64,000 nucleotides of DNA, taken from Anniella stebbinsi. Lineage: Eukaryota; Chordata; Lepidosauria; Squamata; Anniellidae. Shown here in pieces: positions 11,499 through 22,252 of this stretch. A program made the position numbers and the translations under genes. Below the pieces are notes generated by a model. That model was not told the origin of the DNA. It worked only from the letters and a program-made list of their open reading frames with translations, and ran no database searches. The stretch is from positions 212,948,517 through 213,012,516 of the forward strand of contig JARDYH010000004.1 of the NCBI GenBank assembly GCA_029215795.1, in the 5' to 3' direction. How positions within the stretch are numbered: the first letter of the stretch is position 1; each line of letters begins with the position of its first letter.

Positions 11499-11610
11499 TC
11501 AGGGGTGGGCAACTTGTGGCTCTCCAGATGATTTAATCAACATATTAGCTATGCTGACTTTGGCTGATGGGAGTGACAAGCCAAAACAACTGGAAGGCTA
11601 AAATGTGCCC
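11499..11610. mobile_element. hAT-like MITE fragment
   Basis: Begins CAGGGGTGGGCAACTTGTGG, then CTCTCCAGATGAT, followed by GGCTGATGGGAGTGACAAGCC. This is the order of the CAGGGGTGGGCAACTTGTGG hAT-type MITE. The right end is decayed (GTGCCCGTCCAC). Confidence 0.6.
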
Positions 11611-12410
11611 GTCCACACTCTATACTATTATTAGACTTGAAAAACTCATTCCACAGTATTGCACAATTCTTCCTTTTTCTGTGGTATAGAGAGAGGGGGG
11701 AGCAATTTAGGCAGGTTAATATTGCAACTTTCTGTCAGTTCTTAGGTTAATCGGAAGCAATGGCTCAGGAGCAGCCATGTCATAGCCTTAGCTGGAAGCT
11801 ATTTATATCTGTATATTAAAAAAGATGATTTGTTGGACATTTTTGCTTGCCTGACTGAGGGTGATTGCAGAGAATTTTTTTATCACCCCACCCCCTCTGA
11901 AACAAGGTATCTAACTAGCTTCAATTTTATGATGGGCTAGTGGCAGAGTTACCCACCATGATAGCTGAAGTCAAACTAGCATTTTTCTTCCTCCCAGACT
12001 TTGAGTCACCACAGGGGTTTCCAACTTTTCTCACATCTCTATAGAGAACCAGGAAGCCCTCATTCAAAGTTGCGCTGGAAGAAGGACAGACCAAGTAAGG
12101 AAAGAAGGGCACGTCAGAACCCATTAGCTACAGACATGTTACAGGCAATATACAACACTCCTGGTTGTATATTGACCTTTGGGTGTTTTCATCTCTATCA
12201 GCATGCCATGCTACAGCACATGAACACATATAGTCATCTTTACAACACAGAGCAGAATTTAAGAGACTCACATAATTGCCTGCGAGAAGGAACAGGAGCA
12301 CTTCCATAAGCGGTGCCCTGTAAATAAAACACATTTTTTTTGGAGCGAGGGGTGTCAGCATTAACACAATCATAGCAAAAATAAAAGTGGCAAGAAAATG
12401 ATGGAACTGC
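11611..12410. other. Unassigned stretch
   Basis: No repeat or gene is recognised. Confidence 0.35.
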
Positions 12411-12430
12411 AGAGAGAGAGAGAAAGAGAG

Positions 12431-12473
<43 letters not shown>
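12411..12473. repeat. (AG)n microsatellite
   Basis: About 63 bases of AG with few interruptions (AGAAAGAGAGCA). Serine/leucine-rich minus-strand frames across it are artefacts. Confidence 0.9.
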
Positions 12474-12476
<3 letters not shown>

Positions 12477-13039
12477 CTGATAAATAAAGCAATCTTGTTT
12501 ACTGAAGAAAGAAAGAAATTGCAGCATATGACAGGCACTTTCAAACTTGTCAGAAATTAGGCTTGGTGAAGAGTAGAGTGCATGGATTATATATTCATGT
12601 GGCCTCTTTAGTACAAAATAGGCTCCATTACACCAGACGCTTAACTGAAACGGCGAGTCTCTGTTTGCTTCCAGCAAAGAATGTTATTCTAAAATAGAGT
12701 CAGCTCCTCACACTCTCAAACACGTGACAATGCATGTCTTACACTGAATGTCCAAAATTTAGTCACTGTCAACAATCCCAAACAAATTCCCTTTTCTGTG
12801 AATGTTCTTAAAGTTTGACTGTAAATAAAGTTCAAAATGTCAGAGATGCATGGCTCCCACCATGTGAAGGGAGAAGAAGGGGCTGCCCAAACTCTCACCA
12901 AAAGCTTGCTCGGGCATCTCTTTTCATCATGTCTATGGACCTTAGACTGGATCGTACTCAACAAAATCTTTGTTTCATGTCCATTGAACAGTGCAACATC
13001 TTTTAAATAAGGGATTGTCTAATTCAGCTCATTGCTGGC
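12474..13039. other. Unassigned stretch
   Basis: No repeat or gene is recognised. Confidence 0.35.
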
Positions 13040-13400
13040 AGTGCAATGCAATTAATGCATCTTTTAAACATGTTTTAGTAATGTCCAGTAGTTGCTTCTT
13101 TTTGGGAGGAGAGTATTATATGGATAAATTTTGTACTGGAACAGTCTTTAATATTCACTGATGTACATGCTCTTTTAAATTATTCACCTGCTGGTGGAAA
13201 TGAACAAATGGTCAGTTTAAATTCTCCATGCCCTCTTGACAGCAAAAAGACTGATATTAAAACATTGGAAGGATAAACGCTCACCTCCTATAAGACAATG
13301 GATTGAGAACCTTACAACAATTTCAATGGGTGGCATATGGATGCTACATTCAAATGGATGCTTATTGGGATATCTGATCCACTTTTCATAAAGCCTAAGT
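13040..13400 (+). mobile_element. L1-like LINE ORF2 C-terminal fragment
   Basis: In one frame about 13090-13220 reads CPVVASFWEESIIWINFVL-like residues. After a shift, about 13225-13330 reads ALLTAKRLILKHWK, then SPPIRQWIENL. The C..V..FW..V...I and ALLxAxR.IL.HWK..PP...QW patterns mark the C-terminal region of L1/Tx1-group ORF2. It has frame breaks and is 5'-truncated. Confidence 0.6.
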
Positions 13401-13476
13401 GTAATTCTCAGTAAGTTGTATTTTCATATCCATGCATTCCAAATATATTCATTGTTATGGATTTACACAAATTTAT

Positions 13477-13477
13477 G

Positions 13478-13502
<25 letters not shown>
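13477..13502. repeat. (AT)n microsatellite
   Basis: Thirteen or so AT dinucleotides downstream of the L1-like fragment. Confidence 0.9.
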
Positions 13503-13509
<7 letters not shown>

Positions 13510-14274
13510 CTCAAAAAATAACAAGGAAAGAGATACATGGTTGAATATGGACAGTCACCTAAATAGGACAGTGAGTATACATTTCTGAGTAGTGAACAGT
13601 GAATAGTGAATTTCCTGAATGCTTTCTATTTGAAAGAATTCAGAATCAGAAAATTCATCCGTGATTTCTAGCGTCCACATGTGAATGCTGACAATAGCCA
13701 TATTTTGGACATTCACTATAACACACATGTATTATAGTGCTACACTCCACAAAGGAGAAGACAGAGAGCCAAATAAGACTTGTTTTATAATGCAAGGTGA
13801 CTTCTTTTCTCACATCTTGACACAAATAGCCACACAAAGAATCCGGTTCATTATGTGCTTGCTCAAATCATAGGATGGGCTTTTCAATCCAGTTCAGTTG
13901 TAGACAGTACAGCACAGTGCAAGAAGAATGCTAATATGATGGATGCCAAAAAAGATGAAGAAGATCAGGAAAGGTTTCGAAGGTTAATTCTTTGTAGCCG
14001 TAAGACAGGAAAACTAAAAGAGGTGGGTATGATTTGGCTAAGGAAAAAGAAGATTAGGGTTGATGGAGTGGGGGGCAAAGAATCCTAGCAGTTAAGAAAA
14101 GTTGAATAGATACATTCAGGGTAGAATAAGAAACATTTTTTAAAAAAACAACACAAGCAAACTAGATTAATGTTAAACACAACTGAAGAACTTCCTGTCC
14201 ATGGAAGCAGTTTAGCAGTGTAACCAGCTGCTTGAGAAGCCTGAAAGAAGTCATTGAACAAGTAGCCATTTAGG
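13503..14274. other. Unassigned stretch
   Basis: No repeat family is recognised. A 77-codon plus-strand frame at 13855-14088 is rich in charged residues and has no known domain. Confidence 0.35.
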
Positions 14275-14545
14275 ATTCTTTGTAGTGCAATGGCCAAGAG
14301 ACTGTGCCCTGGTTCAACTCTTGTCTCTTCCATAAACTCACTAGAGTATTTTGTATATAGGCGGCATGTAAACTTAATAAATAATCATAAATAATAGGTG
14401 AACCACCATTTTCAGCCTCAGTTGCCTCCATCTGCAGTATGGGGTACTGACTTGCCTTATAGCATTGCTGTAAAATTTATAACTAAATAATACATTTGAA
14501 GGACATTGACAACATGAATGCACTATACAAATATCTATCATCATT
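14275..14545 (+). mobile_element. MIR-like CORE-SINE, plus strand, with internal AT insert
   Basis: The head AATGGCCAAGAGACTGTGCC and GGTTCAACTCTTGTC is followed by a short AT-rich insert with AATAAATAATCATAAATAAT. The core then continues as CCTCAGTTGCCTCCATCTGC and TATAGCATTGCTGTAAAATT, matching MIR order (tRNA head, then CCTCAGTTTCCTCATCTG-like core). The tail runs into ATCATCATTATCATC. Confidence 0.55.
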
Positions 14546-14562
14546 ATCATCACTGCCCATAA

Positions 14563-14947
14563 AGCAGTTGTTTTCAGTCTGGGATTTCCCCAGGAAACTC
14601 TGGAGAATCTCCAAATCTTATCAGGAGTGCCTCTGTGGGAAGCTCAGTATTGGCGGGCAAAATTTCCTGCAAGATAGCTTGTGTGCCATTACCAATCATA
14701 ACTTGCAATATGCTGCTGCAGCGGAAGGTTGCACACATGCTGGCGTGAAGCCCAATGATGTCTCCAGAGATGGTGAAGCCCAACAAGTCTCTACAACAGC
14801 CTGCCCAAATGAAATAGGACACCGAGAACACACCCAATGGCCTACTTCTAACTGGAGGCAGTCTGCTGCAGGCAAATGGCATGTCCTTGAGCAGATAAAC
14901 TGATACAGAAATAACTTCTGGAAGTGATAAAGTTTGAAAACCACCAC
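14563..14947. mobile_element. hAT/Charlie-like DNA transposon fossil
   Basis: Left end CAGTTGTTTTCAGTCTGGGA; the right end, read on the minus strand, is GGTGGTTTTCAAACTTTATC. Both are close to the CAGTGGTTTTCAAACT terminus of Charlie-type hAT elements. The flanks show only a weak 8-bp similarity. A 135-codon frame inside has no transposase motifs, so this is a non-autonomous relic. Confidence 0.5.
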
Positions 14948-15000
14948 ACAAGGTGACTCACATTGGCCTCTTCTAACTCCATAGTCTTATGATGTCTGAG
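14948..15000 (+). mobile_element. LINE/SINE 3' tail fragment
   Basis: TTGGCCTCTTCTAACTCCAT followed by AGTCTTATGATGTCT resembles the TTCCAACTCTATGATTCTATGA tail shared by some reptile LINEs and SINEs. Too short to assign to a family. Confidence 0.35.
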
Positions 15001-16099
15001 CATAGGTTGCAGTTGGTTGTATGAACCCCCTCAACCGAACAGGAAGCTTCCTGTAGATGTTATAATGAATACAACACTCAGATTTACAAGAGCATGTGCA
15101 CATAATATATATTCTTGCTACTTGGATGCTATACTAAGAAATAACTGCAGCATGTATATCCAGTTGTCTGAAAATTTCATAGATGTGGCTAAGAGGTAAT
15201 ACACTACAGATAACAGAAAATAATAGGAGATAACTGCAGTCTGTCCTTAGGAAACTATGGGGATAGATGGCTATGTTTCTGGATTAAAATATATGTACAC
15301 AAGGTAAATGTGCCAGAACAAATATGATATGTCCACAAGCTCAGAAGATGCAAATTCCACACAAATGCAGAAACCTTGTTTGCCTTCATCTCTGCCTTTG
15401 CCTGTGCTCCATGCATAGCTAGGTCACAGTTGAAAAGTCAACCCATCTAGTCTTGTATGCTATCAACACTGATGCAACTAATTATATGTGGACATGGAAT
15501 TGATACCATTTAAAAGTTCATTAGATACTTCTTATTCTACAAACTATTCAGTGTCTTGAAGCTACGGCAATTAACTTTTAATAAACAAACAGTAAGATCT
15601 CTTTTAAGTGACTGACAAAGTTTGGATGCATCACCACTAGGCTGGTTGAACAAATTACAGCAAATGCTAGACAACACTTCAGGGAAAGACTGTTAATTAT
15701 ATTAAGATGATCTCTAATCTGCTGATCTTGACCAAGCTAATTTCTGCATCATTAAAATATGTATCTGTCTTATTGTTAAGGTTTTGAATTGAAACCCATA
15801 TACATTTTACAAACAGGGGCAAGCAATCCCAACATATCAGGACCAGACATCTATCCTCATGCAGAAGAGCATACTGTATGATTTTGTGGTACAAGAATAT
15901 AACCAACTACAATTTCTGCAAGGAAGAAGTTGCTGGGATCACCTACTGGTTGGTCATGAAAAGCCATGAGATTTTGAGTGTGCCTTTTACAAGAATGTGA
16001 CCAAAAGCCTACACCAATACAATCATCCTTGTTTTGTTCACCTGGAAATCACCATTCCAGAACTATTCTTTTGGAACTCTTTCGGGGAGTACAAGTAGT
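15001..16099. other. Unassigned, AT-rich stretch
   Basis: No repeat, RNA gene or coding signal is recognised. Confidence 0.4.
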
Positions 16100-16338
16100 T
16101 TTGGATCCTTGAACAGAGTGAGTCTCTTCCTGAACCCTTCGTGAGTAGCTTTTGGATGCCCCAATGTGGTGCCTGTCCCTAGGACTGTGGGAAGAATCAG
16201 GATTTCCCAGGGATCCTTTATCCCGGGGAAAGCCTGTGCCCATCTCCCCCTGCCCCCAGGAATCCCTGTGTGTCATTTGCATGCACAGGGATGACCCAGG
16301 GATGATCTCATGACAAAAGGCCAGTGTAGAAACGACCC
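16100..16338 (+). mobile_element. MITE family C, 3' part
   Basis: Shares GATTTCCCAGGGATCCTTTA, then CCTGTGCCCATCTCCCC, CAGGAATCCCTGTGTGTCAT and a terminal GGCCAGTGTAGAAACGACC with the copy at 52020-52565. The 5' part is not recognisable. Confidence 0.65.
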
Positions 16339-16644
16339 TAGACTAATGGACATCACCACATTCTATGACAATGTATTGTGTCAAGAAGTCAATCCCAGTG
16401 GGATTACCCTGATATGTGAGAACTCTCCATTCTTTGCAATAACAAGTAATGAGAATTAGCTAGAAACAGACCCTCATTCAGTCCAATGCAATGTTTGTTT
16501 ACTCACTAGAAAGTCCCACTGAGTTCAATGGGCTCACTCTCCAATATGTATGTAGATTACAGCCAGTATCTACTAACAATTTCTCCCTCCACAGTAACTA
16601 AGGGAGAAATCTTAAGAGTGATTAGGCAGAAAAAAGTTCTATAA

Positions 16645-16745
16645 GTCCCAGCATGGCTGGGGGATGCTGGGAGTTGTAGGATTTTTTTTCCCAACCATGC
16701 AGAGGACTGTGTCCTAAATGGCAACGTTTGAGAAAGACCATCTAG
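16645..16745. mobile_element. hAT-like MITE fragment
   Basis: CCCAGCATGGCTGGGGGATG then CTGGGAGTTGTAGGATTTTT and a right end GTTTGAGAAAGACC. These match the inner palindrome and terminus of a hAT-type MITE related to 48311-48446. Confidence 0.45.
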
Positions 16746-16771
16746 GTATTAGAAGATATGTTTCCGGTCTA

Positions 16772-16774
<3 letters not shown>

Positions 16775-16814
<40 letters not shown>
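16775..16814. repeat. (TC)n microsatellite
   Basis: Forty bases of uninterrupted CT. Confidence 0.95.
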
Positions 16815-16817
<3 letters not shown>

Positions 16818-17127
16818 CTGCCTCACTCTGAACTTAATTATGCTGAACCAACTGTACATCCTTTCCCTGTAGAAGCCACTCAGTATTAGAGCAAGTATGT
16901 TTGATTACCCTGGACATGCCAGATTGAATGAGGATTTTATACACCAAAGCAGCAGGTTATGTTGTTCCTCTCGTCGGATTCATTCATCCAGTCAGTCATT
17001 TGTAACTCAAAAGAAAAAAAAAGGCATTTAGCATAAGATGAACTTCAGATCATCTTCTTGAAAACAGTATCGATTTTTAATCCATGTCAGGTGTTATTTT
17101 ATATTCACATACCGGTAGCTGGAATAT
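16815..17127. other. Unassigned stretch
   Basis: No repeat or gene is recognised. Confidence 0.35.
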
Positions 17128-17785
17128 TTATTTATTTATTTATTACATTTGTATACCGCCCCATAGCCGAAGCTCTCTGGGCAGTTTGCATCAGATTAAA
17201 ACACTTAAAAACAATATACAAAAATTTAAACTGCAAAAAAAAAAAATACAATATACTCATTCATTTAAAACCAGTATAATAACTTAAAAAGCGATGAGCC
17301 TAAAAAACAAACAAACAAACAAACAAACACCCAGACCCCGGCTCATCAGATATTGCTAAATGCCTGACAGCCGAGGAAAGTCTTGACCTGGTGCTGAAAA
17401 GATAACAATTTTGGTGCCAGGCGGGCCTCATAGGGGACATCATTCCACAATTGGGGGGCCACCAATGCGAAGGCCCTCTGCCTTGCTGCCAGAGTAGGCA
17501 CTCGGAGGAGGACCTTAGATGTTGAACATAGTGTACAGTTAGGTTCATGTCAGGAAAGGCATCAGGTATTGTGGTCCAAAGCCATTTAAGGCTTTATAGG
17601 TTAAAACCAGCACCTTGAATCGGACTCAGAAACATACAGGCAGCCAATGCAAGTGGGCCAGAGTAGGTCTTATATGCTCAACCCTTCTGGTCCCAGTTAT
17701 CAATCTGGCTGTTGCATTTTTCACAAGCTGCAGCTTCCGAACTGTCTTCAAAGGCAGCCCCACATAGAGTGCATATTGAAAGCAT
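17128..17785 (-). mobile_element. L2/CR1-type LINE 3' end, minus strand
   Basis: The minus strand, from 17785 downwards, encodes LYVGLPLKTVRKLQLV, then NATARLITGTRRVEHI, LAHLHWLPV, a stop in place of a residue, FKVLVLTYKALNGFGPQYL, and further on FALVAPQLWNDV. This is the RT C-terminal region of an L2/CR1 LINE. The 3' tail on the plus strand begins ATTTATTTATTTATT at 17128, followed by TACCGCCCCATAGCCGAAGC. It carries an (AAAC)n run at 17303-17329. A fossil with at least one stop and several indels. Confidence 0.85.
17303..17329. repeat. (AAAC)n tract
   Basis: Tandem CAAA units inside the 3' UTR of the minus-strand L2 copy. Confidence 0.85.
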
Positions 17786-17814
17786 CAGACAAACCATCAA
17801 GAGACTGTTACATT

Positions 17815-19605
17815 TTTTTTAAAAAAAATGTTTTTATTTTATTTAAAGTGATACAAAGAAATGATAATAAGTACACTCAATCCCCTATAAAATAATATCA
17901 AACCAACAGTTATATAATTATAAATAGCGTAAAAAGAAGAGAAAGGGAAAAGTTGGTTGATACAACTTTTAAGGGAAGGAAGTTTAATCAAAGTAGATAG
18001 GAGAACAAAGATTAAAAAGAAAAAAAGAAAACCAAGTAAAAAAGAAAAGAAGGGGAAAAGAAAAATCATAACTACATATACAATTAAACTAAATTATAAA
18101 TGTGCTATATTCCCTTCATTTGTCATTACAATGTCCATATACTCAGAGCTGAAGCAGGCATACATTGTTGTACATCTGGTTGCAATGCATATTGAACGAA
18201 TCTCCCCCATATAGCTTCAAGCGATGTTGACTCTGATTTTCCTTGAATTTGAAGTAAGTCATAATTTATTTTCTCAGAGAGATTGCCGTAGACCAGATAT
18301 TACGATACCACGCTGATAAATTCAAGTTGTCCAGTGTTTTCCACTGTTGCGTAATTGTCTGTTGAGCAGCAGCCAACAAGAATGTTATCCATTGTATAGT
18401 GATAATAAAAACAATTCTGGATCATATGCAAGTGTTTCTCTAGTAATAATCATTATTTCTCTGTGTACTGATCTCCAGAATATCTGTATATGTGAGCAAG
18501 ACCACCATAAGTGAAAATATGTGCCCTTTATCTTGCAGCCTCTCCAACAGAGGGGATTGCAAGTTTTAGTAATATGTGCTAGTTGTACTGGTGTTCAAAG
18601 AGGTTTCCCGAATAGAGGCTGATACTGAACTAAATGGTCTGTTGTTCCATATTTTATTCCATCTAGCATCATCTATTTCTCTTTCAAATTCTCCTTCCCA
18701 CACTTTCCTCAAGCCCACCATTGTGCCCATCTGGCAATCTATTAATATAGCATAAGCTGAAGATACTATTCCCTTCCCTCCTACCCCTACCATTAACATT
18801 ACTCGCTCTAATGCTGTTAAAGTTCTGAGTGCATGTATCTTTGTGTTAGTGTCCCTGAGGAAATGGGATAATTGAGCTTCTTGTTACCATGCCAGGTCTT
18901 TCTGTATAGATTTTGAATATCATGTACTTCCTTTGTCTTTATAGGTTGGAAAAGGTAATGCCCATAAGGAACCTTTATTCAACATTTCTTCGTCCAGGCG
19001 TATCCAATTTTTATTTGCTTTCATAATAATAAAATGAAGCTGCCGTATTTGGAAGGCTTCATAGTATAATGCAAGATGTGGAAGCCCCGAGCCTCCATTA
19101 CCTGGTTTTTAATAATATAATTTTTTAAAGCCAAGCAGGATGCTTTTGCTTGAAAAACAAATGCATTAATTTGATTTTGCCATGATTTCAATGTTTTTGG
19201 CTGGAGGAGAATAGGAAGAACCTTGAATAAGAATAAAAACCTAGGAATCAAAGACATTTGTATTGCTGCAATTCTTCCAAGAATTGACAAATTCAATTTC
19301 TTCCATTTCTTCAGATCACCAACATATTTTTAATAAGGGGACCATAGTTAATTTTGAATAATCTATTCATTTTCCTAGGAATATATATTCCCAGGTATCT
19401 AAATGAAGTTCGACAGATTGGTGATCCTAAAATGGAACTAATATGATATTGATGATTAGGAAGCACATCATATGACATGATAATGGGTTTTTTTTTCATA
19501 ATTAACTTTTAAACCTGACACTAATTTGAATTATATAAGTTCTTGCTTTAAATTAGAAGCTGACTGATGTAGGAGAATGTTACATGATTTTGCAAAGTCA
19601 TCTCA
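17815..19605 (-). mobile_element. L1-like LINE, 3' part (ORF2 RT end and 3' UTR), minus strand
   Basis: Minus-strand protein pieces, N to C: SGLKVNYEKKPIIMS at about 19500, FRYLGIYIPRKMNRLFKINY at about 19370, LSILGRIAAIQMSLIPRFLF at about 19290-19230, then FQAKASCLALKN at about 19140. At 18799-18570 come YAILIDCQMGTMVGL, WEGEFEREIDDARWNKIW and a block resembling HIFSLMVVLLTYTDILEIS in broken frame. This is the order of L1 ORF2 after the RT active site (GLKVN, YLG, GRI..IKM..LP..LF). The upstream end stops at about 19605 near a degraded ADD-like motif. The 3' end at about 17815 abuts the L2 copy. Frameshifted pseudogene. Confidence 0.8.
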
Positions 19606-20340
19606 AGTTTTCCTGTTTCACCCAAACAACTTCCGCTCTTCCTGCCAGTTTTTCCACTAATGATTTAATAAACTTAGGCAACTGAGATTTTTGCTCAGGG
19701 CAGAAACAGTATAATAGCTCTGGTTGCTTTTTGGTTGTTTTACAGCAGGGATTCATCATGTAGTCTGTTCTATAAAGAAGAGAAGACATGAGACGTGTAT
19801 CTGCTTGTTTTGGGTGTCTGACAGTAAAACACTATGGCAAGTGTACAAGCTTCCCAAATCTCAAAATTATGAATGCATCTGTTATCAGCTATATTGTGCC
19901 TGTGCCTGTAAAGATGTGTAAGTTTTTTTCTCTCTCTCTCCCTTTCTCTCCTATGAGAACAATATATTTTTTAAAAAGCCTGTCAAATCAATAGTACGAA
20001 ATTGATACCATCCCATGTGACACTATTCACACTGCAAAGAGAATACGGATCCATCACATTGCTTCCCATGAAAAAAGGCATTTATTGACAAGAGACAAAT
20101 GGACCTTTAGAGAAAAGATAGAGACCTCACTATTTATCCCCATTATATTTCTTAAAAAGACACATAAATGAATGTTCTTAATTCCTTATAACAAGAAGCC
20201 ATAACAAGAAGCAGTATCCCACATGAGCAGCGGGATGTTCTCTTAAAGAAACAAAAAACAGACACCGAATAGAGTGTTTTAAAAACAAAAACAAACAAAA
20301 ATTGTTAAGCAAGTGAACATTCAGTCCAAGAAAACTCTCT
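19606..20340. other. Unassigned stretch
   Basis: A minus-strand frame at 19598-19789 ending LPKFIKSLVEKLAGRAEVVW looks protein-like but could not be tied to a family or to L1. Nothing else is recognised. Confidence 0.3.
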
Positions 20341-20341
20341 C

Positions 20342-20380
20342 TCACACACACACACACACGCTCGCAGAGCATATATTGTA

Positions 20381-20419
<39 letters not shown>
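20342..20419. repeat. (CA)n and (TAA)n microsatellites
   Basis: (CA)n at 20342-20359 and (TAA)n at about 20381-20419, just before the recognisable R4-type coding sequence. Confidence 0.9.
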
Positions 20420-20424
20420 TCTTT

Positions 20425-22145
20425 CTGACAAGAAACATGAAGACATGGAGAACGACAATGCACCTAACAACAGACAAGGACCATATACAGAGAGAAAAAA
20501 ATAAAGATCAAACATGGCATATTCCAAGGTGACACATTCAGCGCCCTATGGTTTTGCCTGTGTCTGAATCCATTCTCCAACACCCTTAACAACCCCACAT
20601 ACGGCATCGACATAAAACACCAAAAACAAGCTAAGCACAGAATCAATCACCTCCTGTACATGGATGACATCAAAATCTATGCTTCAACTTCAAAACAGAT
20701 AAAAGGCCTCCTGCGAATCACTGAAGAGCTGATGACAGACATGAAAATGGAATTTGGGATAGGAAAATGCAAGATGCTACACATAGAAAGAGGAAAATGG
20801 AAAGAAGAACCAACATCAGAAATACTAAATAATGAAATATTAAATAACATGGAAGAAAATGAAACATTCAAATACCTAGGATTCCAACAAAACACAAAAC
20901 TCAATCACTCTACAGTAAAAGCTCAATTAAGAATGCAATATAAAACTCGCCTATCACAAATCCTAAAATCTAAACTCAACTCGAAAAACATTTTCAAAGT
21001 CATCAACTCCTATGCAATACCCATCCTCACATACTCATTCGGAATCATACACTGGTCACACATTGAACTTGAAAAAATAAACAGACTCAATTACACCAGA
21101 CTCACAAAACACCGCATGCTACATCCCAACTCATGCACTGAAAGAATAACAATCAGCAGGAAAGAAGGAGGAAGAGGTTTGCTGGACATTAACAGAATTC
21201 GTGCTAAACAGATAAAATGACTCAGAGAATTCTTCCACACTAAAAACACCCCCATTCATAAAGCCATAGTAAAAGCGGATAAAAACTATACCCCACTCAA
21301 CCTAGCATTACAAAATGAAGATCAAACACAACCACTTACACTCGCGGAGAAAAAAGAAAAATGGGCACAAAAAGTACTCCATGGGAAGTACTACAACATA
21401 ATACAGAACCCACAAATAAACAAAGAGCAATCGTACGAATGGCTCAGGAAGGGTGAGCTATTTCAGAAACCAAAGGATTCCTAAAAGCTATACAGGATCA
21501 AGTTATAGCAACCAAGAACTACTAAAAATACATCACAAAAGATAACAGTGTAACTACAGACCTATACAGGAAATGCCATCAGTTCCAAAAAACAATAGAC
21601 CATATAACAGGAGGATGTAAAATTCTGGCAGGTATGGACTATACGGACAGACACAATACAGCTGCAAAAATAATTCACCAACAACTGGCCATAAAATTCA
21701 ACCTTATCAAAGAACCTACACCATACTATACATATTCACCTGAAACAATCCTGGAAAATGCAGATCATAAAATATACTGGGACAGAACAATTCATATGGA
21801 CAAGGCAATACCTTGCAACTGACCAGACATAACGTTCATAGACAAAAAAGAAAAAACACACATACCTCATTGACATAGCAATACCGAATGACAAAAATGT
21901 TGTTAAAAGGAAGAAGAAAAGAGAGACAAATATACAGCACTGGTCATGGAAGTCAAAGAACTATGGCAACAGGAAAAGGCCACAATTATCTCATTAGTCA
22001 CATCAGTCACCAGCATCACATCAAAAAAATATACAGAAAACCTCCAGAAACTGGGCCTACCAAAATACATCCACACCAACATCCAGAAAGCAGTCATAAT
22101 TAAAACATGCTCAATCGTCAGGAAACTCCTGAATCAATAAAAGAC
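20425..22145 (+). mobile_element. R4/Dong-type LINE, 3' half (RT, CCHC finger, restriction-like endonuclease), pseudogene
   Basis: The 3' half of a non-LTR retrotransposon of the R2/R4 group, which carries a C-terminal restriction-like endonuclease. In order: FQGDTFSALWFCLCLNPFSN at about 20526; RT active site LLYMDDIKIYA at about 20653-20685; FGIGKCKMLHIERG; FKYLGFQQ; INSYAIPILTYSFGIIHW; then RKEGGRGLLDINRIRAKQIK. A TGA follows where the frame clearly goes on (LREFF). A frame change near 21460 leads to GFLKAIQDQV. A finger remnant (CHQFQKTIDHITGGC) comes before YTDRHNTAAKIIHQQLA. The endonuclease-like PD..(D) region begins near 21822 as CN-stop-PDITFID, then LIDIAIPND, and ends with LQKLGLPKYIH and IQKAVIIKTCSIVRKLLNQ. 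It is 5'-truncated. Confidence 0.85.
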
Positions 22146-22198
22146 AGCATTTCTTGGCAAAGCCCACCATGTCTGTCTAGAAAAACCACCACGAGCGA

Positions 22199-22252
22199 GA
22201 AAGAGAAGAAGAAGAAGAAGAAGAAGAAGAAGAAGAAGAAGAAGAAGAAGAA
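22199..22252. repeat. (AAG)n microsatellite
   Basis: About 54 bases of AAG, some 55 bases after the R4-type stop codon; it probably marks or grew from the 3' end of that element. Confidence 0.9.

Noticed and set aside
12128..12677. Two minus-strand frames of 138 and 145 codons with Ser/Leu runs
   Set aside because: They cross the (AG)n microsatellite, which is open in several frames.
20660..21220. 186-codon frame with an RT active site, at first sight a gene
   Set aside because: It is only part of the broken R4-type LINE ORF, with stops and a frame change downstream.
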